Positions 41,974 through 52,073 of a stretch of DNA of 64,000 bases are shown one piece after another. A program made the position numbers and the translations under genes. The notes beneath the pieces are model-generated. The model saw only the letters and a program-made list of their open reading frames with translations, was not told where the DNA came from and made no database searches. Origin of the DNA: Naegleria lovaniensis (lineage: Eukaryota > Heterolobosea > Eutetramitea > Acrasida > Naegleriidae); the NCBI RefSeq assembly GCF_003324165.1, contig NW_025407853.1, positions 372,001 to 436,000 on the forward strand, given 5' to 3'. Position 1 is the first letter of the stretch; each line of letters starts with the position of its first letter.

Positions 41974-43086
41974 ATGCTCAGTTCCAAATCTTCCCGAAAT
42001 CATACATCAGATTCGGAAGATGATGACAATGAATCACACCAAGTGATATCATCATCATCCTTTGATACATTCAATATTTCCAACAACCATCAAAATGATC
42101 ATGTAAATGATGATGAAATGGAATTACTAAAAACAATTCTAGCAAAGAGGAAACAAATTTATGAATTGGAATTAAAGAAAATTCATCTAGAACGAGAAAA
42201 TACTCGTAAATCAATGATGATGGAAGATGGAAATTTTCTTAACGCTCCAACATTCTCCTCTGCATATTCACATGCGTTTGATGAAGATACCTCCCCATTC
42301 CTTAAATATCCCTCTTCCATATTACTCACATTGTTGCAACAAGTAAAATCATCATCGCTCAAAGTATCAACCGATCATGAAGATAAAAACAAGACCATCA
42401 ATAGGAATCATCCTTCTGACGAATTTGTTGTCAAAAATAATGATATTACAATGCTTACGGAAACGAACGTTCCAAAACATTGCGTCCCAATACGAACAGA
42501 TGTCAGAAATATGGATTGGAAAGCACTTGCAAGTGTCACACAATTTGATGTCATTTTAATGGATCCACCTTGGCAATTAGCGACTTCGAATCCATTACGT
42601 GGTGTGGCTATTGGCTATAAACCACTCTCAGATAAGCATATTCAAAATATGGATATCAATTCGCTACAAGAAAAGAATGGAGGATTTTTGTTCATTTGGG
42701 TTATTAATGCAAAATATGTTAAAACACTGGAAATGATCGAACAATGGGGATACAAATATGTGGATGAAATTACATGGGTGAAAAGAACGATTCATAGACG
42801 TTTGGCAAAGGGACATGGTTATTACTTGCAACATGCAAAAGAAAATTGCATTATCGCAATGAAATGTAAATCACTAGAAAAGGAGAAGGAAATGCTTGAG
42901 GCCGCAAGAAATCGGGTTGCCTCGCTGAGTGATGTGATTTTCAGTGATCGAAGAGGACAATCACAGAAGCCAGAAGCTCTCTATCACTTTATTGAGCAAA
43001 TGGTTCCAGATGGAAAATATTTAGAAATATTTGGAAGAAGAAATAATTTGAGAGATTATTGGGTGACGATTGGAAATGAATTGTGA
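41974..43086 (+). CDS. MT-A70 family adenine-N6 methyltransferase
   Basis: This is 370 residues from ATG 41974. The first ~140 residues are acidic and disordered, then helical (KTILAKRKQIYELELKKIHL). The catalytic domain has Asp197-Pro-Pro-Trp200 in VILMDPPWQLATSNPLRGVA, then GGFLFIWVINAKYVKTLEMI, the W-G-Y-K-Y-V-D-E-I-T-W-V-K strand and KGHGYYLQHAKENCIIAMK. The end matches the family (SQKPEALYHFIEQM, YLEIFGRRNNLRDYWVTIGN). After DPPW, METTL3 has an H-M-x-L-P-Y-G-T context; here there is TSNPLRGVA. This resembles the DNA-6mA MTA1 class described in ciliates more than METTL3, but that is from memory and needs a tree. Only 3 nt separate this ATG from the previous stop, so an internal ATG (for example 42118) may be used instead. 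Confidence 0.88.
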   Translation: MLSSKSSRNHTSDSEDDDNESHQVISSSSFDTFNISNNHQNDHVNDDEMELLKTILAKRKQIYELELKKIHLERENTRKSMMMEDGNFLNAPTFSSAYSHAFDEDTSPFLKYPSSILLTLLQQVKSSSLKVSTDHEDKNKTINRNHPSDEFVVKNNDITMLTETNVPKHCVPIRTDVRNMDWKALASVTQFDVILMDPPWQLATSNPLRGVAIGYKPLSDKHIQNMDINSLQEKNGGFLFIWVINAKYVKTLEMIEQWGYKYVDEITWVKRTIHRRLAKGHGYYLQHAKENCIIAMKCKSLEKEKEMLEAARNRVASLSDVIFSDRRGQSQKPEALYHFIEQMVPDGKYLEIFGRRNNLRDYWVTIGNEL

Positions 43087-43291
43087 ACGAGACGACTCCT
43101 TGATTTTAAAGCAATTTTGTGATCACAATTTGCAAGCGGAAAAATCATGAAAAATAATAATTCATTATTACAGTTTGTCACATATTTTAGTGTGTGAAAT
43201 GTTTTGATTTTCACATAGTAGTGAAATATCTGATCTTTTCAATAAAGGTGTGGATGGAAGGAGTGAGTAATGATTGCAGGAGCTGGAGATT

Positions 43292-44306
43292 TTACTTTTG
43301 TTCCCACAATGCAGATCTTTCCTTCATCTTTTGTCTTCCTTCCATTAACTTTTTCTTTTCCTCTTCTTCTTGTTGTTTCTTCTTTTGAGCCAATGCTTCA
43401 CTTCCACTATGTTTCATGGCCTTTCTCTTGGCAGCATTTAATGTCATTTCTAATTTGTTTGTCTCTGTTTGATCTTGAGCTTCCATTTGTGCAAGTTCAT
43501 TCTTGGCTCGCAATGCACCAACACCCTCGCCGTGTGACTTGACTTCGAGGTCTTTCAACTTATTTTCACGTTCACGTTTAGCAGCATAGAATTCAGAAAT
43601 GGCCTTTTCCAATTCTTCATTCATTCCTTCTGGCATTGTGAACAGTTCTTCTAACAAGGCATAACCAACACCGGTCACACCAATTGCAAAGTTTTCTAAA
43701 TGTTCCTTTGGAGCATCAAGTTCAGTGTGTCTCTTGTAATATTCTTGTAAAATCATGTGCTTGTAGTGAAGAAGCAAATATTCAAGGAAAGCAATGTGTT
43801 TGTTAAAATCAAGATCAATGTCACGAATTTCATCACGACGTTGAGTGGCAGTACGAGTACGACCATTCTTTTGTAAAAAGTCAGCAGCTTGGGCTATAAT
43901 GTTTGGAAGAAATGACCATTGGAGTAACAATCATTTGTATGTATCGTATCAAAACAGGAAAAGTCGAGAGAACCATTACACACACATAATGATCATCATA
44001 TGATCACACACGTAACATCATCGAAATGAAAAATGTTTTTTTTTAACACAACGTCATCATTGTAATCAACACGAATGATCATCATTACCAAAAACACATA
44101 CCTTCATCCAATTGTCCTTGGAAAGCAGTACTAGTGCTAGCATCAGCAATATACTTTTTAAAAGAGGTTGAGAGTTTGACAACTTCTGGCCAATCATCAC
44201 CCAAAGCAAAGATGAAACTCTTCAAAAAGAATTCACATTGTTCATCAATGGGTTGATTGACGAGTTCTTGGAAACGTTGGGCGTGTTTTGAATCGACTTG
44301 AGGCAT
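43292..44306 (-). CDS. EF-hand-like protein with charged coiled-coil tail
   Basis: Exon 1 (44306-44102) and exon 2 (43893-43292) are joined across a 208-nt GTATGT/TAG intron, giving 269 codons (268 residues). The start is ATG 44306. The central part has FLQKNGRTRTATQRRDEIRD followed by IDLDFNKHIAFLEYLLLHY. This looks like a degenerate EF-hand (D-x-D-x-N with a final Glu). The C-terminal ~90 residues form a Lys/Glu-rich coiled coil (KKKQQEEEEKKKLMEGRQKM). Similar small proteins occur in other protists, but I cannot name the family. Calcium binding is possible, not shown. Confidence 0.75.
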
Positions 44307-45284
44307 TTCGTGTGGGTGTGAGGTTAAGAGTATAATGTTGATGGACAATGAAAAGAATTGTGTCGTATTTTTTTTTTAATGTGTAAAATGAGACCTTTTG
44401 ACTTGACGAAGAAAATTGACACGTAATGTTTGAAGACGGACAGAAGGTGAACACTCATCAGTTATCATCAAAAAGTTGAATGCTTGCTTTTTGGGTTTGA
44501 GGTTGCCCTAATGAATTTACAATCAGAGAGTGTATCATTGATGAATATTTCAAGTTGCAACTTCAAAGTGGGAGATAGCAATGTGGATGATGATGATTGT
44601 ACTTGGTCCAGTTCAGGACACAGCTACTTGTTTTGATTCATATGAGAACTCACTGATATTTTTGAAAAAGGCAACATGTCATGAAAGGTATTCACATCAA
44701 AAAATGTTGTTGGACGAGATTCAACATGTTGTAACGAACGACTCATTGCCAGACCTCCTTGTTTCAAGGATATGAAGCTTCTCAATTATGTGAATGATTA
44801 TTCCACGCTCCATGAAACACTATAGAGTTTCCTCAACCCTTTTTCGACCATTAAACTGTTGAGAGTAGTAAATTGTTTCGATAATAGTCTCGTAATAATT
44901 GTCCTCGAGAGCTTCGTACAATACTACTCAACACCATTCGAGTCCATAGACGTCTGCCAATTATTATTGACTGACGTTGTCTTCAACGAAGTCGTATTTA
45001 ACCGGTGAAATTTTTGCATTCGGATTATGTTTGGCAGCGTTTCACTTTTTCAGAATCTTCACACGAACGTTATGGTCCTGAGGCGACCAAATTCAAAGCA
45101 AGACAGCACAAACAGTTTGTCATCAAAACAAAAAACCAATCGTCGTCCTTGATAGTAAGCATCAAGCACAACAGCATCTCTCAGTTAGTATCTAGACCCA
45201 CTACCACAACCATCACAGTCAGTCATTGAGATCAATTTTAAAACCAAAGATCCATTCATTTTCTCAACAACAACCACTTCAACG
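44307..45284. other. Divergent intergenic region, about 980 bp
   Basis: This lies between the EF-hand-like gene and the solute-binding gene, which are divergent. A 64-codon ATG frame at 44581-44775 shows no recognisable motif and is not called. No tRNA boxes or repeats recognised. Confidence 0.5.
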
Positions 45285-46462
45285 ATGCGCACAACTTGTC
45301 TCAGCATGAGTCAACACTTTTTCATTCTTGTTTTCATGTTTGTTGTTGTGTTCACAACAATGACTTCTTCTTCCCTCGTATGGGCACAACAGTCCTTACG
45401 TTCCAGTTCTTTCATTCAGGCCATTGATGCTGCTACTTCCGTTTACATTGCTTCTCAGGAGTGGAAAGATTATTTGGTATCATTCAATATTGTCTTTCCG
45501 GTACCTTCTTGCACAACGACGAGTGCGAACGATTTTCCAGCGACTTTGGACTTGCTCAAGAATGGAACGACACGAGTGCCCGTATTGAATTTGTGTTATG
45601 AACATAATGCATTACATCCGTGGCCACTCATTCATCAAAAGGCAGGACAGTTATTGGTTTCCACTTTGAAGAATCAATATAAAATTCAGGATTTGGTCGC
45701 CAATTTCACAACAGTGAATACGACCTTGTTGGGATACTTTAACTCATTAAAGGCTGCTGTGGACTCGGGTGAATGTGATGTCATCATTGCCTCCACGAAT
45801 TGGGATAATTCAAGATTGAGTCAAGCGCATTTTCAATGTAAGTAGTTGTGGCAGTGATACACCGTCGCACCCACAAAGAGCTCTGTAACGGTCGAATGAT
45901 GAATCATGATGAAATATCACGATTTCTGAATATGGCAATTACCATTTTCTATGTTGAATTTGATCCAATTGAATCCAATATCGTCGTGTTCGAAATTTCT
46001 CAAACACACATTTTATACGCAACAGGTGCCTATGGAACAAGCTTCAATGGCTATTTACGTTCTGCACTCGATGCTGACACTATCAAAGTGACATCCGTGA
46101 ATGACCTTAATCAACCTGGTGTTAAAGTTGCTGTTTACAAGGCCACAACTTATGATCAATATGCCACTGCCAATTTGGCCAAAGCAGAAATTGTCCGTTT
46201 CTCAGGGGGATATTACGAAGCTTGGCCCATGATTCTCAATAATCAAGTTCATGCTATGATTACAGATGCTGCTGATTTATTCTCGTGGTTGGCAGCAAAT
46301 AAGGCTAATTGCTCTTCTTGCAAAGTAGATGTGTTTGGAAATCAATTTTCATTTGGAAGTTTCACCACAAGCAAAATTGTGAAATCACTTGGTAGCTCTG
46401 TTGTTATTAATTTTACATACATTTTCCTATTGATGATGAGTGCAATTATGTTCATGTGTTAA
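45285..46462 (+). CDS. Secreted/anchored bacterial-type solute-binding protein (SBP family 3-like)
   Basis: Exon 1 (45285-45837) and exon 2 (46026-46462) are joined across a 188-nt GTAAGT/CAG intron, giving 330 codons (329 residues). A signal peptide (HFFILVFMFVVVFTTMTSSS) precedes a periplasmic-binding-protein-like fold: NSLKAAVDSGECDVIIASTN, then the junction HFQCAYGTSFNGYL, the second-lobe start VKVAVYKATTYDQYA and QVHAMITDAADLFSWLAANK. The C-terminus is hydrophobic (VVINFTYIFLLMMSAIMFMC) with no cytosolic tail, as in GPI-anchored proteins. Bacterial relatives deliver amino acids or other ligands to ABC transporters. Here it may be a surface or vacuolar ligand-binder. Horizontal origin is possible, but the intron shows it is a resident eukaryotic gene. 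Confidence 0.78.
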
Positions 46463-46493
46463 GTGGATTTTAAGTTTGGTCACAATATAAAAA

Positions 46494-48044
46494 TTAATGA
46501 TAATTCGTCACAATTTTCACATCTGAAATGTAATTTTGATTTTCATGTGGTGTGAGTAAATTCTTCATGAACATGAATGCCTTGTCGATTGATTTACCAT
46601 CTGGAAAGTATATTATATAGCCATTTCGCAGTGCACTAATTTCAACTTTTGCATTGGGGTGAGGTAGTTCAAATTCACCAGTTATCTCTTCTGTTTGCTT
46701 GGCAGCATAGCGATGTCTCATGAAAACTCTCCCAAGTGAAGAGTTTGTGTTTGGCTGATTTGTAACAAATACAATGTAGTCCCCTGCGCACACTGCAATA
46801 ATTGAGTCCTTCTCCTTGAAAATATTGTCAATGCACGCTATATCTACACCATGCCCTCCAGGGGCAAGAAACCATGTGGATCTTGTTTTCACTGCAGCAC
46901 AGAAATATCCACATGTTATGTCTTGAATGGGATCTTCACAAAATACTCTCCGTACTATGGGACTGTTTTCATGAGTGCCTTATTATTGAATGAGAAATAC
47001 AGAATTCAAGATTATGAGAAATGCTTACCATGCTTTGAAACTTCCATCATCTGTCCCGAGCTATTACAACCCCACCCATACACGGCCCCACTCGCACACC
47101 ATATTGAAGTATTGTCATATCCTGGTATAGTGTTATATGAGGTTGAGTCGTTTGCTCAATAAGAACTTACCACATTTGGCGATTAGAGGCGTTTCATTAG
47201 AAGGAAAGGAGGTAATACGGACTATTAATGTCACGAATATGAGTAGCTATTGTACTTTCTGACACATACCTGGATAGCGAGATCGGTGTCCAGCACAACT
47301 TCCATTACTGTCATTTCCACAGGCATACACACCGTTTTCAGCTACGAAAATTGAATAAGAATTTCCACCAGCTACAGAAAGTATTTTCGAATTATTGAAA
47401 TAACTACTGCTCAAAGCTTTTGGAGTGGGAATGCTATCAATATCTACGTGACATTGAAAATTGTAATGCTCTAAATAAACATGTTATGCTCACATACCAG
47501 AAAATCCACACTGTTACGAGTTAAACAGTTATCATCTCAATTCCGAACCATACGACTACGTTACCTGTTGCGAGCTATTCTTTCCACACACATAAACAAC
47601 ATTGTCCTGAGTTAAAAACAGAGAATGATAGCCTCCACAACTACCATCTACCACAACATGATTTGTCATTGGTCCAACTGTTGCTACAAGTCCTCGTTTT
47701 TTATATCCACCAGTGTGGCCGTTCAATTCAATGTCGCCATCAAATCCACATCCAAGACATCCTCCAGAGTTAAGCCCACATGAATATACCCTACCAAGAT
47801 CCGTGATGATATGAGTATGAATTCTGCCCGAAATTACTTTCACGATTTTAATACCATCAATTACAATCCTTTTACATGGTTGAATATTTGAATTGGAGTG
47901 CTCTTCAAAATTGTTCAACGGCTCATGATTTGTTTGTTTTCGAAATGATCCAACTTCATAAATTTTGGGTCCGATTAACAATCCACCACTTGAAATTTCT
48001 TGCTTGTTGTCATAATCAACGGTGTAAAGGATGGAAGTGGGCAT
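46494..48044 (-). CDS. RCC1-repeat protein (six exons, one of 13 nt)
   Basis: Exons are 48044-47565, 47510-47498, 47443-47270, 47221-47171, 47121-47029 and 46978-46494. All introns are GT-AG, and the sum is 432 codons (431 residues). RCC1 beta-propeller repeats are visible: GRVYSCGLNSGGCLGCG, VVYVCGKNSSQQ then CGFSDIDSIPTPKAL, GVYACGNDSNGSCAGHRSRY and GAVYGWGCNSSGQM. The 13-nt exon supplies CGFS and keeps the phase, so it seems required. The C-terminal ~100 residues are less repeat-like. RCC1-type propellers act as GTPase exchange factors or scaffolds; the substrate is unknown. The stop lies 31 bp from the stop of the convergent solute-binding gene. Confidence 0.83.
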
Positions 48045-48179
48045 TTTTAATAATTATTTTCAAAAAACAACCAATGAAATGCATTGCGAGCACGATGTAA
48101 CTTTGAACATCCTTGATTTAGATTCATTGTTGTACAACAACATGATCTTTTAAACACAGACAACCAGCTTTTAACATTC

Positions 48180-51100
48180 TCACACATTGGTTTCGACATC
48201 CTTTGTCTTTTGATCATCACTAATTAGGATCGAAGTATCGCCATAATTAGAACCATCTGAACTAGTGGTGCCAGTTCTGGAATGTGGCGAAAAGGATACA
48301 ACTGTCCCTGTGGGTGAGGAAACAGCTTCACTCAAGGTGTCAAAGAGTTCGTTTTGAACATCGTCCTTTTGATTTTCATTAGAAATTTGAAATTGATCTG
48401 TACGTTCATCTCCCAAGGTGTATGCCTTAACTGTGCTATGTTCCACTTTCGTGTTAATTGAAATGATTTCGTCACGTGGTGTTGCATGTTCAGCAACGAC
48501 AGAGTGTAAAGTAGTATTGGTAGGTTGAATTTCTTCTGGGTTTGAACTTCCAGATGCATTACTTCTGGTTCGTTCTCTTGATAAACCAATAGCTGATTGT
48601 ACTCTTCTAAAGCTATTGCCACGAGGTCTTTGGATAGGCATTTTCCATAATGACGGTGTTACATGTTGTAAAGTGAAAGGGGTAAATCCACTATCATTGA
48701 CCATGAGGGAAAGCATGTTGGGAGTGTGATAATTAGGATGAGGAGGCATGTTTGATGATTCAATGTCATAATGGAATGCCATGTAAGTTCGAAGTCTCTT
48801 CTCCATTTTCGAGTCTTTCCACAATACTATGAATGGTTCATCTTTTGCAACGCTTACAAACGCATTTTCATTTAGAGCTAGCAACGATACAATTTCTTGT
48901 GTATGAATTTGAATTTTGGCAACATGATGAAAAACATGAGATTGAGCTTTTGGACCAATAAATATACTTTCAATAATGCTGTTGGAAGCAGAAGTTTCTG
49001 ATGTGGATACATTACTGGCGGTAGATGAGACAATATTGTTATTGAGATATTTCGTGGTATCCCATAATGCAATGCTACCATCCTCAGCACCAGTCACAAT
49101 CACCTTACCAAAATGTAGTGAAATCATTGACGTGATATTGCACGAGTGAGCATCAATTTGTTCCAACACAAGTTTACAGTCTTTCTGTTGTGTTGATGAA
49201 AGGTGTTCATCGGTGAAAGATAGCATGACTTCACTAATGTCGAATATAAACAAATTGCTATCCAAGGAAACTACCAAGAAGTGATTATTTACAGACAGCT
49301 GTGAGCATTTCTGATATGCTTTTTTGGTTTGCCCATACAAATCATGAGCTCTGGTAAGTGTTGTAATTTTGTTAAATCGTATTTCTCCGTTTTGGTCCAT
49401 ATATGATTTCCAAAGATCTATTTGGCCAACATTATTGATAGTGCTTACAATAATGTCAAATTCAGAAGAGCTAGCTTTTCCCATAGAGGGTGATGGAGGA
49501 TTTTTCTCGGTCGAACCTAAGGAAGGGCTTGGCTCTGTGGTAGCAGGGCTACTTGTAAAAACATTAAATAATTTAAGAGTCGAAAGTATATAGATGCTAT
49601 GAGGTGAACGCGTTTCTGTATCTTGTTGAGGGATAGCATCAACTGTGTTACTGGAAGCAATAGAACTAGTTCTTAACGAGTATGAGCTCAAAACCGTTTC
49701 CAAAGAGGTTGAAATGATTTTGGTATCATTATCATTGAGGTCCTCAATACCACCATATCTAGTATGATTGTACACGAGTATGTCTGATGCTGTTTGAGTG
49801 GTAGTGACAATGGACGTTTTTGAGTATTCGTTTGGTTCCAATTCTCCATCATAGGGGAGAGAAATAGTAAGTAATTTGAAAATAGGCCCACTATCTGGTC
49901 TTTGAATATTTTGCAACAATTCACCAGTAAACCAATTCCAAATGAATAACTTTCCATCAATTGAGCAAGAGCAAAATCTTGGAGTTCCATCAGAAAAAAG
50001 CTCAATATTCGTCACACTTGTTTCATGAGCAAGCATGGAGCGAACAGGAGAAAGTACTAAGGGTTGTGATCCTCCAAAACTCCAAATCGAGGATATATCC
50101 CATAATTTTATGGATTTGTCCTCAGATCCTGTTAAAATATATTGTGCAAACGGAGTATATTGGAGATACAAATTGGTGTCGTCTATTTGAGGGTGATTTA
50201 GAGCGGTCCCTTGTGAGAAAATTGGTACAATACAATTAATGGTTAATTTGTGATGTTGTAGGCAAGCTATTTTTCTGGAATTTGTTAAATCCCAAATGAA
50301 AATTCGTCCATCCTGTAAACATGCAGCAGCAGGAGAGCTTATGGGGTAAACCACACTTGAATGATATTTTGTTGAACGGCATCTATAAAACATATATTCC
50401 TCATTAAGAAAGAAATAATGATGAGGTGGCTTCTTTTTCAAAGGTTTTTCCGTGAAATGATGGTCACAATACTGTTCGTAATTCCAGAAATTTACATAGT
50501 ATGGTAAACAGCAGGAGTAGCTGGTATCTAAATTTACATTCCTGTCATACATAAGTATGAGTTTTGTAATGTTGTTATTTGTACTGCTCTTGTCATCCAA
50601 AGCAGTTACTGCCAATGTATCAGTAATGATAGAAATCTCAGAAAAAGGATTGGCATTATATTTTGCAATGTTGCAATTCGGGCACTCTTCACAGTAACTA
50701 TATTCTCCGTGATGTAGATGCCTATTATTTCGATGATGTGAAGCAGCATTACTTAAAGAAAGTCCTGTTTGATTTTTGGGAAGTGAATAAACAGTAAAAG
50801 GTCCTAATTGCTGAGAAATCCTCAATGTGTGAGTAATGCTCGAAGAGTTATTGGAAACATTACTGCCGGTTCTCTTTCGTTGTGGGCTGTAGGTGGTATT
50901 GCTCGATGATTTAACAGTAGTAGATGAAGAAATAGCACTATTAAAGGAATCATTCAACTTGCTTGGCAATGTTGGAGAATCGATAGGTCTTGCTAGAGGA
51001 GGAACGCTCACTTTGTCTCTTTGTGGAGACGAATAATATTCATTGTCAATGGTTTTTCGTAATGAGCTCGAATAAAGAGCAACAGAAATTTCTTCGTCAC

Positions 51101-51647
51101 TCTTTGGAGAATGACTTGTAAATGGTTGTTGCAATAAATTATTGTTACTTTCGAGTGATGTGATATATTGATGATCATCATGATAATCATCTCCAAAAGA
51201 AGATCCAGGAGGTTTTGCTCTCACGTCTAAAATTCCAACTCCACCTCCTCTTGTTAAATTCAGTACTGCTCGTTCTAACGGTGGCGAGAAAGTATTGTTG
51301 TTGCCACTACCATGTGTCGGTAAAGGATTGTTTGATGAAGAATGTTGCTCGGAATCAGATTGAACAGACACATCATCCAGGTGATGATGCTGAGCCATTG
51401 AGGGTAGACCTTCCTGTGATTGAACAGTATATTCATAATAAGTGGATGTATTATGTAAATTATTTACATGATGAGGCTCGGAAAAATTCAATGATTGCTG
51501 TTGTCCTTGATCCAATGTGGGTGTTGTACTCTGGGCTGGAGAAGCATCATTGCTATCATTCACCGATCCTGCGTGTTGAACAGCTGTTGTTGATCTTGTT
51601 GTTGAGCTTCTTTTGTCATAGAGCCACCTCCTCACATTGTTTAACAT
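48180..51647 (-). CDS. Large WD40-repeat protein
   Basis: This is 1155 residues in one exon from ATG 51647. The N-terminal ~390 residues are Ser/Asn/Thr/Gln-rich and disordered; a Cys/His-containing piece (HHGEYSYCEECPNCNIAKY) near 310-330 might bind metal. WD40 repeats begin near ~430 and end at about 960: CLQDGRIFIWDLTNSRKIAC, YILTGSEDKSIKLWDISSIW, FCSCSIDGKLFIWNWFTGEL, VIVTGAEDGSIALWDTTKYL and AFVSVAKDEPFIVLWKDSK. A long low-complexity insertion splits the propeller. The layout (N-terminal disorder plus split propeller with HETSVTNIELFSDGTPRF) recalls Rabconnectin/WDR7-type scaffolds, but too weakly to name. Confidence 0.82.
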   Translation of the reverse strand: MLNNVRRWLYDKRSSTTRSTTAVQHAGSVNDSNDASPAQSTTPTLDQGQQQSLNFSEPHHVNNLHNTSTYYEYTVQSQEGLPSMAQHHHLDDVSVQSDSEQHSSSNNPLPTHGSGNNNTFSPPLERAVLNLTRGGGVGILDVRAKPPGSSFGDDYHDDHQYITSLESNNNLLQQPFTSHSPKSDEEISVALYSSSLRKTIDNEYYSSPQRDKVSVPPLARPIDSPTLPSKLNDSFNSAISSSTTVKSSSNTTYSPQRKRTGSNVSNNSSSITHTLRISQQLGPFTVYSLPKNQTGLSLSNAASHHRNNRHLHHGEYSYCEECPNCNIAKYNANPFSEISIITDTLAVTALDDKSSTNNNITKLILMYDRNVNLDTSYSCCLPYYVNFWNYEQYCDHHFTEKPLKKKPPHHYFFLNEEYMFYRCRSTKYHSSVVYPISSPAAACLQDGRIFIWDLTNSRKIACLQHHKLTINCIVPIFSQGTALNHPQIDDTNLYLQYTPFAQYILTGSEDKSIKLWDISSIWSFGGSQPLVLSPVRSMLAHETSVTNIELFSDGTPRFCSCSIDGKLFIWNWFTGELLQNIQRPDSGPIFKLLTISLPYDGELEPNEYSKTSIVTTTQTASDILVYNHTRYGGIEDLNDNDTKIISTSLETVLSSYSLRTSSIASSNTVDAIPQQDTETRSPHSIYILSTLKLFNVFTSSPATTEPSPSLGSTEKNPPSPSMGKASSSEFDIIVSTINNVGQIDLWKSYMDQNGEIRFNKITTLTRAHDLYGQTKKAYQKCSQLSVNNHFLVVSLDSNLFIFDISEVMLSFTDEHLSSTQQKDCKLVLEQIDAHSCNITSMISLHFGKVIVTGAEDGSIALWDTTKYLNNNIVSSTASNVSTSETSASNSIIESIFIGPKAQSHVFHHVAKIQIHTQEIVSLLALNENAFVSVAKDEPFIVLWKDSKMEKRLRTYMAFHYDIESSNMPPHPNYHTPNMLSLMVNDSGFTPFTLQHVTPSLWKMPIQRPRGNSFRRVQSAIGLSRERTRSNASGSSNPEEIQPTNTTLHSVVAEHATPRDEIISINTKVEHSTVKAYTLGDERTDQFQISNENQKDDVQNELFDTLSEAVSSPTGTVVSFSPHSRTGTTSSDGSNYGDTSILISDDQKTKDVETNV

Positions 51648-52073
51648 TTTTATTCTGGAAAAAATGGCAAAGATTTTTTGGATAATTCGGATCTATTCTG
51701 CCAAGCCACAAAGAAATTAATTGCTTCAAGTTGGAGAAAGAAGTGTGTTTTAATGGTAGCTATTAAATTTAAATTGATTGAAGTGAATTTTCATCAATTC
51801 GTCTAATTTTGAATATTCAACCTCTTTCTGACAAAAGATGGCCACAACAGATTTCAGATGATCTTTAGTTCTTTCAAAGAAGGAAATCTGTTAGTACAAC
51901 AACTTGAAAGTGGTACTAATTAAGCCTAAGGTTTGTTGAGAGCAACCAATACTGCAATGACGAATATTGATACTAGAATTGAAAATTCAATATCTATTCA
52001 TAACCATCACCTAAAAATACAACCACAACGACTGGAATTTACAAGATGTTTATTGTCAATAATTTTCAAACAT
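51648..52073. other. Intergenic region, about 430 bp
   Basis: This is upstream of the WD40 gene and downstream of the cysteine protease gene. AT-rich; nothing recognised. Confidence 0.5.

Noticed and set aside
44581-44775. 64-codon ATG frame in the 980-bp gap.
   Set aside because: No motif or supporting context; within the range expected by chance.
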